NCBI RefSeq assembly: GCF_905397275.1
Contig: NZ_CAJPUY010000001.1
Span: forward strand, 310,001-374,000
Length of the DNA stretch: 64,000 bases
Direction: 5' to 3'
Origin: Cupriavidus yeoncheonensis
GTDB lineage: Bacteria; Pseudomonadota; Gammaproteobacteria; Burkholderiales; Burkholderiaceae
The translations under genes and the position numbers were made by a program. The notes beneath the pieces were generated by a model. It made no database searches and had not been told where the DNA came from. It saw only the letters and a program-made list of their open reading frames with translations. Positions 43,923 through 52,116 of the stretch are shown here, in pieces; within the stretch, counting starts at the first letter, position 1; every line of letters begins with the position of its first letter.

Positions 43923-43940
43923 TATAATACGGACGTAAAG
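43923..43940 (+). promoter_or_regulatory. -10 box and operator-like sequence before the TetR gene
   Basis: TATAAT (43923-43928) is followed at 43930 by CGGACGTAAAG, close to the reverse complement of the shared operator (CCGATCGTAAAG). Its position just downstream of the -10 would suit autorepression. No -35 hexamer is clear. The remainder of the 343-bp divergent gap shows nothing else. Confidence 0.5.
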
Positions 43941-44011
43941 TAGCCACGCCAGGGGTGTGCAGACGGCCAGGGACTGGCGGCCCCACGGCTTAACGTTTCA
44001 CGGGAGGACGG

Positions 44012-44797
44012 ATGGTGAAGAGCACGGATTCCAGGCAGACCCAGACCAGACAAGGCCGACGGCCACCGGAACTCCAGCGCGCGGAACAGCAGCGCGCCCA
44101 GGAAACCCGGACGGCAATCCTGAATGCGGCGTTTGCCGAGTTCGCTTCGAAGGGATTCGAGGCGGCGAGCATCCGCAGCATTGCCGAGCGGATCGGCTTG
44201 CAGCATCCGTTGATTACTTACCACTACCGGACCAAGGACATCCTGTGGGAAGCGGTTGCCCAACATGTGTTCGAGCGCATCGGCCACGAGTGGGAGGGCT
44301 ATCTGAGCGTCGAGCCGCCATCCAGTGCCGTGGAAGGGGTCAGACTGCTGTACCGTGCCCTGTTCAAGTTCACGATGAACTTCCCGGAATTCCACCGGTT
44401 CATGCTTCAGGAGATCCTCGAGTACAGTCCGCGCCTTCAATGGCTGGCGGATACCGTACTCCGGCCGATGATCGAACGGCTGCTGCCGCTGCTCCGGCAA
44501 GCCCAGGACGAAGGCGCCCTGCCTCGCATCGAGCCTGCCCTCCTTCACTATCTGATGATCAGCCTGACATCGACCCTGTCGACCTTCGGCGCGGAAATGA
44601 TGGCAACGAGCAAGCTCTCCGCATCCGATCCCAAGGTGATGGACGCCTACTGGAATACTGTCGAAGAACTGATCTTTGGAGCGCGGCCCGGCGCGCTGCA
44701 CGTGGTTCAGCCCGTACCGGCGGAGGCGAAGCCGGCACGTGCCCGGCAGCCGTCCCCGCAAGCTGCCAAGGCGCCCCGGCGCGCAGCGCGCGGCTGA
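44012..44797 (+). CDS. TetR-family transcriptional regulator
   Basis: A 261-residue regulator. The N-terminal HTH is TRTAILNAAFAEFASKGFEAASIRSIAERIGLQHPLITYHYRTKDILWEAVA, followed by an all-helical ligand domain to about residue 220 and a basic Pro/Ala tail. An N-terminal arm rich in Arg and Gln precedes the HTH. The start has GGGAGG eight bases upstream. It is divergent from the MFS gene and is the best candidate to bind the operator shared by the two catabolic promoters and its own. Confidence 0.92.
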   Translation: MVKSTDSRQTQTRQGRRPPELQRAEQQRAQETRTAILNAAFAEFASKGFEAASIRSIAERIGLQHPLITYHYRTKDILWEAVAQHVFERIGHEWEGYLSVEPPSSAVEGVRLLYRALFKFTMNFPEFHRFMLQEILEYSPRLQWLADTVLRPMIERLLPLLRQAQDEGALPRIEPALLHYLMISLTSTLSTFGAEMMATSKLSASDPKVMDAYWNTVEELIFGARPGALHVVQPVPAEAKPARARQPSPQAAKAPRRAARG

Positions 44798-44816
44798 CCG
44801 CGATACCGCGGTCAGC
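44793..44816. terminator. Perfect hairpin between convergent tetR and araC genes
   Basis: GCTGACCGCG, ATAC loop and CGCGGTCAGC. It overlaps the tetR stop codon (44795-44797). It has no T-run, but its location between convergent genes suits a bidirectional terminator. Confidence 0.55.
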
Positions 44817-44833
44817 ATGGCTGGCGGCCGATC

Positions 44834-45772
44834 CTATTGGTCGTCCTCCAGACCCGAGGCGGCAGTGCCGCCAAAGCGCTGGCGCCGCCAGGCGCCCGGC
44901 GTCACGCCCAGCGATGCGCGGAACACACGCGTGAAGTGACTTTGATCGGCAAACCCACATGCCAGTGCGATATCGAGCAAGGACAATGGGCTGCGCTCCA
45001 GCAGATCCTTCGCGCGATCGACTCTCCTCTTGAGCAAGTACCGATGGGGCGGCACGCCTAACGACTGCTGAAAGGCTCTCGCAAAATGCCTGGCCGATAA
45101 GCCGCATTCCTCGGCCAGGCGGCTCAGAGAGATATCGCCATCGATGGCTGCGTCAAGAAATTCCCTCGCCTTGCGTTCCTGCCAGGCCGCGAGGCCGCCG
45201 CGCGGTGGCTTCGTCCGGTCGCGAAGGCCCCCGTATCGGTGGGCAATGTGCGCGGTCAGCGCGAGCGTCACGTGGCTGATGAACAGGGGGCTCACCTCTT
45301 GCGGCGTATTCAGCACAGGCCGAAGGGCGAGAAACAGACTCCGCAGAACGGGATCGCGAACGCACTGGCTGGGACTTAGCTGCAACGCGTCAACCGGCGG
45401 CGCGTTCATGTCGTCCGCAACGGCACGCATGGCGCGCAGCGGAATACGAATATGCATGACATGGAACGGTTCCGTCAGGACTGCCACGGGATCCCGTCGA
45501 AGGTCGTGAAATTGTATGATCCCCGCGCTTCGATCCATGCCATCCAGATGCTTCCCCTCGCAGAAGTACTCGACGCCCTGGCATGCCATCAACCGCAGCT
45601 GAACGAGAAAGGCCTCGTCGTAGGGAATCGCGGTCGTCAGCCCGAGTTGAGCGGGCGACCGCACCTCTGTGAGCGCCATGGAAGCCTGCTGAAAATCCTT
45701 GAGCACAAGGCGCGGAGCCTCGGGTAGTTCAAACGCCTTCAGCGAGCTTCCGTAGTCGGAACCACCTCCCAT
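44834..45772 (-). CDS. AraC-family transcriptional regulator
   Basis: A 312-residue regulator. The C-terminal 100 residues hold two HTH units: ISLSRLAEECGLSARHFARAFQQSLGVPPHRYLLKRRVDRAKDLL, and LSLLDIALACGFADQSHFTRVFRASLGVTPGAWRR, the classic AraC signature. The N-terminal ligand domain (FLVQLRLMACQGVEYFCEGKH) resembles cupin-type AraC_N. It has a GGAGG ribosome-binding site. It is divergent from dps, which may be a target, and convergent with tetR. Confidence 0.92.
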   Translation of the reverse strand: MGGGSDYGSSLKAFELPEAPRLVLKDFQQASMALTEVRSPAQLGLTTAIPYDEAFLVQLRLMACQGVEYFCEGKHLDGMDRSAGIIQFHDLRRDPVAVLTEPFHVMHIRIPLRAMRAVADDMNAPPVDALQLSPSQCVRDPVLRSLFLALRPVLNTPQEVSPLFISHVTLALTAHIAHRYGGLRDRTKPPRGGLAAWQERKAREFLDAAIDGDISLSRLAEECGLSARHFARAFQQSLGVPPHRYLLKRRVDRAKDLLERSPLSLLDIALACGFADQSHFTRVFRASLGVTPGAWRRQRFGGTAASGLEDDQ

Positions 45773-45939
45773 AACTCCCTCCAGAGTGAGGCCTCAAGGA
45801 TCATGGGCACGCGTCCCGGTCGTCAACCCTTGCCGCAAGGCGATGGCGCAGACATGCCAAACTTATCCGAAATCTGCCATACGGCGCTTACGAAGAATAG
45901 GACACTGGACTTCCCAGGCAAGTCCCAAGGTCGAGAGCC

Positions 45940-46461
45940 ATGGCCGCCATCTCCCGAAAAGGGTCCGCCCCCGCGGGCCAGTACGCGAATCCGGACTTCA
46001 GTGCGCTGGCGATCAGCGAGCTGACCGGAGCCCTGAACGTATTGCTCGCGGACTATTTCGCGCTCTTCGTCAAGACAAAGGGGTTTCACTGGCACGTGCC
46101 GGGCCCGAATTTCCGCGAGCGCCACGCCTTGCTCGACGAACACGCCGCTGCGATCTCGGCGGTCTTCAACCCGCTCGCGGAGCGCATCCGCAAACTTGGC
46201 GGCACGACAATCACCTCCGTGGGCGACATCGCACGCAGACGGCGCATTGCCGATTGCAATGACGCGGGGCTGCAGGCCGTGCAGATTTTCAAGATCCTCC
46301 ACGACGACAACCAGCAGCTGCTGTCATGTCTGCGTGAATCGCATGGCCTGTGCGATGCGTACGGCGATACCGCGACCAGCGGCCTGCTGGACATCTGGAT
46401 CGACCAGGCCGAGGAACGTGTCTGGCACCTCTATGAAGCCTGCCGTCCGGAGCCGCCCTGA
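45940..46461 (+). CDS. dps: Dps-family miniferritin
   Basis: A 173-residue ferritin-like protein. The inter-subunit ferroxidase site is recognisable in KTKGFHWHVPGPNFRERHALLDEH (His, His, Asp, Glu), with a later WIDQAEERVWHLYEA helix. Dps dodecamers oxidise Fe(II) with peroxide and many bind DNA; the basic N-terminal segment (MAAISRKGSAPAG) is short and could serve DNA binding. The start at 45940 follows AAGG. No clear OxyR or Fur site was recognised in the 167-bp gap upstream. Confidence 0.92.
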   Translation: MAAISRKGSAPAGQYANPDFSALAISELTGALNVLLADYFALFVKTKGFHWHVPGPNFRERHALLDEHAAAISAVFNPLAERIRKLGGTTITSVGDIARRRRIADCNDAGLQAVQIFKILHDDNQQLLSCLRESHGLCDAYGDTATSGLLDIWIDQAEERVWHLYEACRPEPP

Positions 46462-46620
46462 CGACCGGGACTCGTGCCGCCGCGCGGCATCCCCATGACC
46501 GCTGGCGTGGCTGCCGCGCCTTGCGAACCTGGCGGTTGCTACGCGTACTTCCATACCCCCAATGGTCTGCCGAAGCATGACCTCTACCTCGTACTTCCAA
46601 CCACAGCCAGGAGAATGCTG

Positions 46621-47391
46621 ATGAGCCCCAGATATCTCGCCCTTGCCACTGCCGCCGCGATTGCACTGATCCCCGTCGCGAAGGCCGCCAATGCCAACCC
46701 GGCCCTCGCGACCAAGAATGTCGTGCTCGTGCACGGCGGCTTTGTCGATGGTTCCGGCTGGCAGAAGGTCTACAACATCCTCAAAAGGGACGGCTACAAC
46801 GTCACCATCGTGCAGAACCCGACCACCTCGCTTGCCGATGACGTCGCCTTCACCAAGCGTGCCATTGCACAACAGGACGGCCCGGTCATTCTTGTCGGCC
46901 ATTCCTATGGCGGCGCGGTGATCTCCGAAGCCGGCACCGACCCCAAGGTCAAAGGCCTGGTCTACATTGCGGCATTCGCCCTGGACAAGGGCGAGTCGGT
47001 GCAATCGCTGATCTCCCACCCGGCCCCCGGCGCCCCGGTACCGCCAATTCTCCCGGCGCAGGACGGCTATCTGCTCCTGGACCGGACGAAGTTCGCAGCC
47101 TCGTTTGCAGGCGATGTCCCGCGCGACGAAGCGGAATTCATGGCCGCGTCACAAGTACCGTGGGGTGTCAACGCATTGGGCGGTGCGGTGACGGAGCCGG
47201 CGTGGAAGACCAAGCCCAGCTGGTACATGGTGACCACCGACGACCGCATGATCCCGCCCCCGGCGCAGCAGATGATGGCCAAACGCGCGAGCGCGACCGT
47301 CATCGAGGTTCCCGGGAGCCACGCCATCTATGTCTCTCAGCCGAAAGCTGTGGCCAGGCTGATCGAGCAGGCCGCCCTCGGCGAAAAGTGA
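46621..47391 (+). CDS. Secreted alpha/beta hydrolase
   Basis: A 256-residue protein with a signal peptide (MSPRYLALATAAAIALIPVAKA, cleavage near A-N) and an alpha/beta hydrolase fold close to salicylate-esterase/HNL-like proteins: NVVLVHGGFVDGSGWQKVY, the nucleophile elbow LVGHSYGGAVI and the His in VPGSHAIYVSQP. The acid is likely the Asp in TTDDRMIPP. It acts in the periplasm on an unknown ester. The start at 46621 is preferred over an ATG at 46615 because CAGGAG sits seven bases before it. Confidence 0.88.
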   Translation: MSPRYLALATAAAIALIPVAKAANANPALATKNVVLVHGGFVDGSGWQKVYNILKRDGYNVTIVQNPTTSLADDVAFTKRAIAQQDGPVILVGHSYGGAVISEAGTDPKVKGLVYIAAFALDKGESVQSLISHPAPGAPVPPILPAQDGYLLLDRTKFAASFAGDVPRDEAEFMAASQVPWGVNALGGAVTEPAWKTKPSWYMVTTDDRMIPPPAQQMMAKRASATVIEVPGSHAIYVSQPKAVARLIEQAALGEK

Positions 47392-47417
47392 GTACCGGAG
47401 AGGTGAGTACCGGAGAG
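47388..47417. repeat. 15-bp tandem duplication at the hydrolase stop codon
   Basis: GTGAGTACCGGAGAG occurs twice in direct succession; the first copy contains the TGA stop of the secreted hydrolase gene. Confidence 0.9.
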
Positions 47418-47704
47418 GGCGGCGCGCCGCGAAACGTCGCTGCGCGCCGCCCTTCCCTATTCGCCCTCCCTCATTTGAAGCCGCCATGTCCCGGCCGCAT
47501 CCGGGCCGGGATGGCCAGGCCCGGATCAGGCGCAGGCCGCCAGTGGCTATCCGGCACAATTTCCGCCCCACACCGCAGGGCGTCTCATCGCCGCGCCGGA
47601 AATCCAAGTATGCGGACGATCCGGTAAGTCAGTGGATGGTTGGGCAGCCATCGACCGTCCGATTTCGTACAACATCGTGTGCCACGAAACTTGGAGAAAC
47701 CAGC
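47392..47704 (+). other. Gap before the alpha/beta hydrolase-dehydrogenase pair
   Basis: After the tandem duplication comes a hairpin, GGGCGGCGCGC (47417-47427) and GCGCGCCGCCC (47442-47452), a likely terminator for the secreted hydrolase gene. The rest of the gap should hold the promoter of the next operon, but no clear -35/-10 pair stands out. An in-frame extension of the next gene runs through here and is judged non-coding. Confidence 0.55.
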
Positions 47705-48592
47705 GTGCACACGGATGTGATTTTCGACTCCGACGGGCTCCGCCTGTCCGGCGCCCTGCATTTGCCCTCTGACCTCGCCAATGGCGGGCAACGTCCCGCC
47801 ATCGCGGTGCTGCACGGGTTCGGCAGCAACAAGGACGACGGCATGGTGCGGCTTGCGACGCGCCTGTTCTCGTCGCTCGGCTACGTGGTCCTGCGCTTTG
47901 ACATGCGCGGCTGCGGCGACAGCGAAGGCGAACTCGGGAAGGTGCTGTGCGAGGACCAGGTGAGCGACACCCTGAACGCAGTCAGCTACCTGCAGAGCCT
48001 GCCCGAAGTGGATCCCGGGAAGATTGCCGTGATGGGCCACAGCTTCGGCGCGGCCGTGGCGGTCTATGCGGCTGGCGTGGACCCCCGCATCGTGGCCTGC
48101 ATCTCGTCGGCGGGATGGGGGGATGGCGAGATCAAGCTGCGTCAGCAGCATGCCGCTCCCGGCGCGTGGGCGCGATTCGAAGCCATGGTGGAAGACGGCC
48201 GCGCTCGCTTGGCGAAGGGCCAGTCCGTGCAGGTCTCGCGCTTCGATATCGTGCCGATTCCCCCCGCAATGCGCGGCAATCTGCCTGCGGGCAGCTTCAT
48301 GGAGTTCCCGTTCGAGGTGGTCGAAAGCATGCTGCGCTTCCGGCCGAACGCGGTGGTCGGCAACATTGCGCCGCGTCCGCTGCTGCTGCTGCATCCGGCC
48401 GATGACTCGGTCACGCCGACGGAGCAGTCGATCGAACTGTTCCGCCATGCCAGGATGCCTGCCGAACTGCACCTGTTCGCGGAGATCGATCATTTCATCT
48501 TCTCCGATGACAGCCGGGCTGCCCTGAACCTGGTCACGGAGTGGCTGCACAAGTTCTTCCCGGCCCGCCCCGCCGCGTCGGGGGCGGCATGA
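47705..48592 (+). CDS. Alpha/beta hydrolase (dienelactone-hydrolase-like)
   Basis: A 295-residue cytoplasmic hydrolase: HGFGSNKDDGMVRLATRLFSSLGYVVLRFDMRGCGDSEGE, nucleophile elbow VMGHSFGAAVAV, Asp in HPADDSVTP and His in EIDHFIF. The family includes feruloyl-esterase-like and BAAT-type hydrolases. The start is a GTG at 47705 with TTGGAG nine to ten bases upstream; an earlier in-frame ATG gives 73 extra residues of doubtful, Arg-rich sequence. The stop overlaps the dehydrogenase start (ATGA), so the two products probably act in one pathway. Confidence 0.82.
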   Translation: MHTDVIFDSDGLRLSGALHLPSDLANGGQRPAIAVLHGFGSNKDDGMVRLATRLFSSLGYVVLRFDMRGCGDSEGELGKVLCEDQVSDTLNAVSYLQSLPEVDPGKIAVMGHSFGAAVAVYAAGVDPRIVACISSAGWGDGEIKLRQQHAAPGAWARFEAMVEDGRARLAKGQSVQVSRFDIVPIPPAMRGNLPAGSFMEFPFEVVESMLRFRPNAVVGNIAPRPLLLLHPADDSVTPTEQSIELFRHARMPAELHLFAEIDHFIFSDDSRAALNLVTEWLHKFFPARPAASGAA

Positions 48593-49635
48593 CGGCCAGC
48601 CGTTCCAGCACGATCGGCGCAGGCAAGCTGCAGGCCTTCGCGCAGGCCCTGCTTGCCTCGGCCGGGCTGGGCGAACCCGGCGCGACCGTCGTGGCCGAGA
48701 GCCTCGTCTGGGCTGACCTGCGGGGCTCGCCCGGACATGGGGTTGCGCGGATCCCGCAGTACGCCGCGTGGCTGGCATCCGGCGAGATCAACGGACGGGC
48801 GCAGCCCCGCCCGGGACTGAGCCTGCCCGCCCTGACCGTGATCGAGGGAGATCGCTGCGCGGGTGCGCTGGGCATGCAGCTTGCCGCCCGGCACGCGATC
48901 GCGGGAGCACGCAAGGCCGGCGCGAGCCTCGTGCTCTTGCGGGAGACGACGCATACGGGCGCGCTCGGATTCCACACCGCCCACGTGGCGCGCGAGGGCA
49001 TGTTCGCCATGGCGATGGCTGCTTCGGGGCCGCTGATGGCCTACCACGGCGCCTCGGTCGCGGGCGTGTCGACAGCGCCTTTGTCGATGGCCTGTCCCGG
49101 ACCCTGCGAGCCGATCGTGTTCGACATGGCTTCGGGAGCCGTTGCCTTCGGCAAGCTCATGCAGGCCCGCGCCACGGGGAGACCGCTTGAGCCGGGGTGG
49201 GCCATCGATGCCATGGGCAACCCGACCACGGACGCGCGCCTGGCCACCACGCCGCTGCCGCTAGGCGGCCCGAAGGGCTCGGGCCTCGCGCTCATGGCCG
49301 AGATCGCCTGCAGCCTGCTCGGCAACCACCCCATCCTCGCGCCCGCGCTGCTGGCCCCCGCTGCCATGCAGCGCCACACGCAGAACGCGTGGATGCTGGT
49401 GATCGATATCGCCCAGGTGCTGGACCCTTCCCGGTTTCAGGAACACCTGGCCGAACTGGCGGCGGCCATCCACGACTTGCCCGCCTCGGCCGAAGGTCCT
49501 CCGCGGCTGCCTGGCGAACGCGGCTACGCCGAAGCCTGCGTGCGAAACGCCAGCGGCATCGCACTCGCGCCTGCGACCGCCGACGCGCTGGAAGCGCTGG
49601 GCCGCCAGGCCGGCATTGGCGCCCCCTGGGCCTGA
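48589..49635 (+). CDS. Ldh_2-family malate/L-lactate/ureidoglycolate-type dehydrogenase
   Basis: A 348-residue NAD(P)-dependent oxidoreductase of the Ldh_2 (YlbC/AllD/ComC/MdlB) family. The catalytic His region is DLRGSPGHGVARIPQYAAWL, followed by the Gly-rich TTHTGALGFHTAHVAREGM, STAPLSMACPGP (cofactor loop), AFGKLMQAR and PLGGPKGSGLALMAEI. It reduces 2-oxo acids or imines. It overlaps the hydrolase gene by four bases. Its TGA stop lies in the first bases of the diverged repeat end at 49633. Confidence 0.88.
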   Translation: MTASRSSTIGAGKLQAFAQALLASAGLGEPGATVVAESLVWADLRGSPGHGVARIPQYAAWLASGEINGRAQPRPGLSLPALTVIEGDRCAGALGMQLAARHAIAGARKAGASLVLLRETTHTGALGFHTAHVAREGMFAMAMAASGPLMAYHGASVAGVSTAPLSMACPGPCEPIVFDMASGAVAFGKLMQARATGRPLEPGWAIDAMGNPTTDARLATTPLPLGGPKGSGLALMAEIACSLLGNHPILAPALLAPAAMQRHTQNAWMLVIDIAQVLDPSRFQEHLAELAAAIHDLPASAEGPPRLPGERGYAEACVRNASGIALAPATADALEALGRQAGIGAPWA

Positions 49636-49711
49636 GAGCCCATTCCGGAATGAGGAAGGGGCTCTAAAGCAAGGCCGGACCGACGCGGTGCCGCCGCGCG
49701 GTCCGGCAGTC
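49633..49711. repeat. Diverged single end of the 33-kb repeat element plus adjacent hairpin
   Basis: 49633-49661 matches the 29-bp terminal repeat at 33083 in 25 positions (mismatches at 2, 6, 13 and 15; the last 14 bases, GAATGAGGAAGGGG, are identical). As in the first copy it starts on a stop codon and is followed by a dyad: GCCGGACCG near 49674 with CGGTCCGGC near 49700. No facing end was found downstream. Confidence 0.75.
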
Positions 49712-50015
49712 GTCGCCCTCTGCTGTGGCTACTGCATGCGTGGCTGACCTGGCGGCGCGATGCAAGCGGATGCCGGCTCAACCGGGTGGTGCGCCCGTCA
49801 CAGTCCGTGTGCGTCTTTTCCCACGTGCGGCCGAATTGAGACACCGCGTCTCGCCCGTCCCTTGACGACTGCCGCACAGATGGCGTAATTTCCTCACTTT
49901 GCAAACGTTTGCAACATGGAGTGGACGGGCTGCGAGTCAAAGCATGAGCGGGTCGAATGCCGCCATCTTCCCCGTGAAAACGCTCCTATTCCCTTGCTTT
50001 AAGGAGATTTCTTGA
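49712..50015 (+). promoter_or_regulatory. AraC-gene leader containing a perfect LacI/PurR-type palindrome
   Basis: TTGCAAACGTTTGCAA (49899-49914) is a perfect 16-bp palindrome whose core GCAAACGTTTGC equals the PurR/LacI-family operator core. It lies about 100 bases before the AraC gene. No LacI-family gene is in this window. Nothing coding was seen in the gap; CTTTAAGGAG before 50016 gives a strong ribosome-binding site. Confidence 0.6.
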
Positions 50016-50879
50016 ATGGCAAAGGACCGCCAGATACGCATTGTCCACGGCAGCTTCGGCCGGGCCACCCTCCACCGGATATCGGGCCCCCTGGTCGCGC
50101 ATGCCCATGCGGAATTCCATCTGATCTTCAAGATCGGCGGTACGGACGCGACATTCCGGATCGACGGAGAACCGGTCACACTGACCGATGATTGCGCGCT
50201 GCTGGTCAATCCATGGTCCACGCACGCCAAGACGGCCCAGGATGGCTCGCCTTCACTGCTGCTCGCCTTGCTGCTGGAGCCCGAATGGCTCGGGCGCACG
50301 CTCGGCATCGACAACCCGGCCAGCGGCCTGCGCTTCGCCGAGACGCTGGTGCGCATGGAAGCGGATACCATCGCATCCCTGTCGGCGCTGGGTGCCTGCC
50401 TGGCGCGGGATCTGGCGGACGACTCGGCCATTGGCTCGCCCGATTGCGAGGCTGCCGTCGCGGAAGTGGCCCGCAAGGTGTCGGCCAGCCACCTTCAGCG
50501 GCGCTCGATGACCGAAGTCCTGGCCAGCACCCGGCCGCTGGACTACCGGATCAAGCGCGCCACCGAGTACATCCGCAGCCATGCCGGGGAAAATCCCAAC
50601 GTCGAGACGGTCGCCAGCGCGGTGGGCATGTCGCGCAGCCGGCTGTTCCACCAGTTCAAGGCCTGCATGGGCATTTCGCCCCAGCAATACCTGGACTGGA
50701 TCCGCATCGGCATCGCCACGCGCCTGCTGGCCGAGCGGCACGCCAGCATCGGCGACGTGGCCCACCAGCTTGGCTTCAGTGCGCAGGGACACTTCACGCG
50801 CTTCTTCGTCCAGCACCTGGGGCTCAGTCCTTCGGAGTTTCGCCGGACCGGCATGCCGGGCGGTGCGCAAGCCGACTGA
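50016..50879 (+). CDS. AraC-family transcriptional regulator
   Basis: A 287-residue regulator. The C-terminal HTH pair is IKRATEYIRSHAGENPNVETVASAVGMSRSRLFHQFKACMGISPQQYLDWIR and ASIGDVAHQLGFSAQGHFTRFFVQHLGLSPSEFRR. The N-terminal domain (GSFGRATLHRISGPLVAHAHAEFHLIFKIGG) is a cupin-like effector domain with an AHAHAE histidine cluster. It is convergent with the formamidase-like gene and is the likely local regulator of that group, which is inferred from position. Confidence 0.92.
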   Translation: MAKDRQIRIVHGSFGRATLHRISGPLVAHAHAEFHLIFKIGGTDATFRIDGEPVTLTDDCALLVNPWSTHAKTAQDGSPSLLLALLLEPEWLGRTLGIDNPASGLRFAETLVRMEADTIASLSALGACLARDLADDSAIGSPDCEAAVAEVARKVSASHLQRRSMTEVLASTRPLDYRIKRATEYIRSHAGENPNVETVASAVGMSRSRLFHQFKACMGISPQQYLDWIRIGIATRLLAERHASIGDVAHQLGFSAQGHFTRFFVQHLGLSPSEFRRTGMPGGAQAD

Positions 50880-50908
50880 GATGCGTGCGCCGCCCCTGGG
50901 CCTGACGG

Positions 50909-52045
50909 CTAGCCGCGCAGCGAGCGCGACAGCTGGTTCTGGATGGATGCGTCGAACACCGATTTGGGCAGCATGCCGTGCACGGTCTTGGCCGGAATCG
51001 ACGTGTAGTTGCTACCCGTCTGGTTGGAGTACTGCGTGATGCGGAAGTCCGTCGTGATGCTGGCGAGCGAGTACACATCCTGCGGATCCATGCCGGTCGC
51101 GGTACTCACCCAGTTGAGCATCTGACGCAGGCAGGCAACGAGCGCCTCATCGAGGTTCTTGCCGAAACCGAGAACGATCCAGTGGCTGGGCGTCTCCGCC
51201 ATCGGCAGGTCCAGCGGCCGCTGCCTGTGCAGGATGTACTGGATCCGCATGTCTTCCATCGCGGTTTCAATGGCCGTCTGGTTGACCACGCCGTCGCCCT
51301 GCGCGGCATGCGAGTCCCCGGTCCAGATCATCGCACCCGGCCGCTGGACCGGCAGGAACAGCGACGTGCCCTCGACCAGTTCGCGCAACACGAGGTTGCC
51401 ACCATACGGACCGCTGAGGATGCCGCTGACCGCTTCGTCGCCGGCAGGCTGCACCGCCATCACGCCCTGGAACGGCGCCAGCTTCACGCGAATGCCCGGC
51501 GCGAACTCGGTGTACTGGCGGTTCTCGTCGAACTTGAAATAGCGCAGGTACGGCTTGGCAAAATCGCCCGGCAATGCACCGACCCCTTTGGGCGCGGAGT
51601 TCCATCCCCAGCCAATCGGGCGCAGCCGGACCATCCGGCACTCCACCACATCACCGGGCATCGCCCCGCGCAGCTCCACCGGCCCGATATTCGAGTAAGG
51701 TCCCTGCGGAAACCGCTTGCGCACCGGCTCGCGATCTTCAAAGCTCATGCCGTACGCGGCGCCGTTGGCCCAGTTGACCCAGGTATTGGGATACATCACG
51801 AGATCGCCCGACTCGATGCTGGCCACCGGCGCCGCTTTCGGGTCGAGAATGCCCACGCGCACGGTTTCGCTGGCGGACTCGATCCGGTGGGTCCTGCCCG
51901 GCCGTACCACGGGTAGCGGGGCAACCCCGGGCACGGCAGATGCCGCATTGCGTCCCGCCTTGCCCTGTGCCCCCGCATGCAGCGACGCGGCACCCAGGCC
52001 GAGAGCGCCGGCGGCTTTCAGCCAGTGTCTCCTGTCAATCATCAT
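50909..52045 (-). CDS. Tat-exported acetamidase/formamidase family protein
   Basis: A 378-residue protein with a twin-arginine signal peptide (DRRHWLKAAGALGLGAASLHAGA, RR at residues 5-6), so it should be folded and exported with or without a metal. The mature part belongs to the acetamidase/formamidase (FmdA) family: SGDLVMYPNTWVNWANG, GPVELRGAMPGDVVE, GAMIWTGDSHAAQGDGVV and SGPYGGN. Known members are cytoplasmic amidases releasing ammonia; a periplasmic form is unusual. The start at 52045 has AGGAA upstream. The cytochrome c and Bug receptor genes precede it on the same strand. Confidence 0.88.
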   Translation of the reverse strand: MMIDRRHWLKAAGALGLGAASLHAGAQGKAGRNAASAVPGVAPLPVVRPGRTHRIESASETVRVGILDPKAAPVASIESGDLVMYPNTWVNWANGAAYGMSFEDREPVRKRFPQGPYSNIGPVELRGAMPGDVVECRMVRLRPIGWGWNSAPKGVGALPGDFAKPYLRYFKFDENRQYTEFAPGIRVKLAPFQGVMAVQPAGDEAVSGILSGPYGGNLVLRELVEGTSLFLPVQRPGAMIWTGDSHAAQGDGVVNQTAIETAMEDMRIQYILHRQRPLDLPMAETPSHWIVLGFGKNLDEALVACLRQMLNWVSTATGMDPQDVYSLASITTDFRITQYSNQTGSNYTSIPAKTVHGMLPKSVFDASIQNQLSRSLRG

Positions 52046-52116
52046 CGTTCCGGTTCCTTTCTGTTGAGCCGTCCGCGGGTGTTTCCCCGCTGGACGGCGG
52101 GATGCGTCACATCGGA

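Noticed and set aside
33353-49632. A 16-kb composite transposon flanked by the related repeat ends
   Set aside because: The two flanking copies face outward with respect to this segment, the 49.6-kb copy is a single diverged end, and no transposase or clear target duplication is present.
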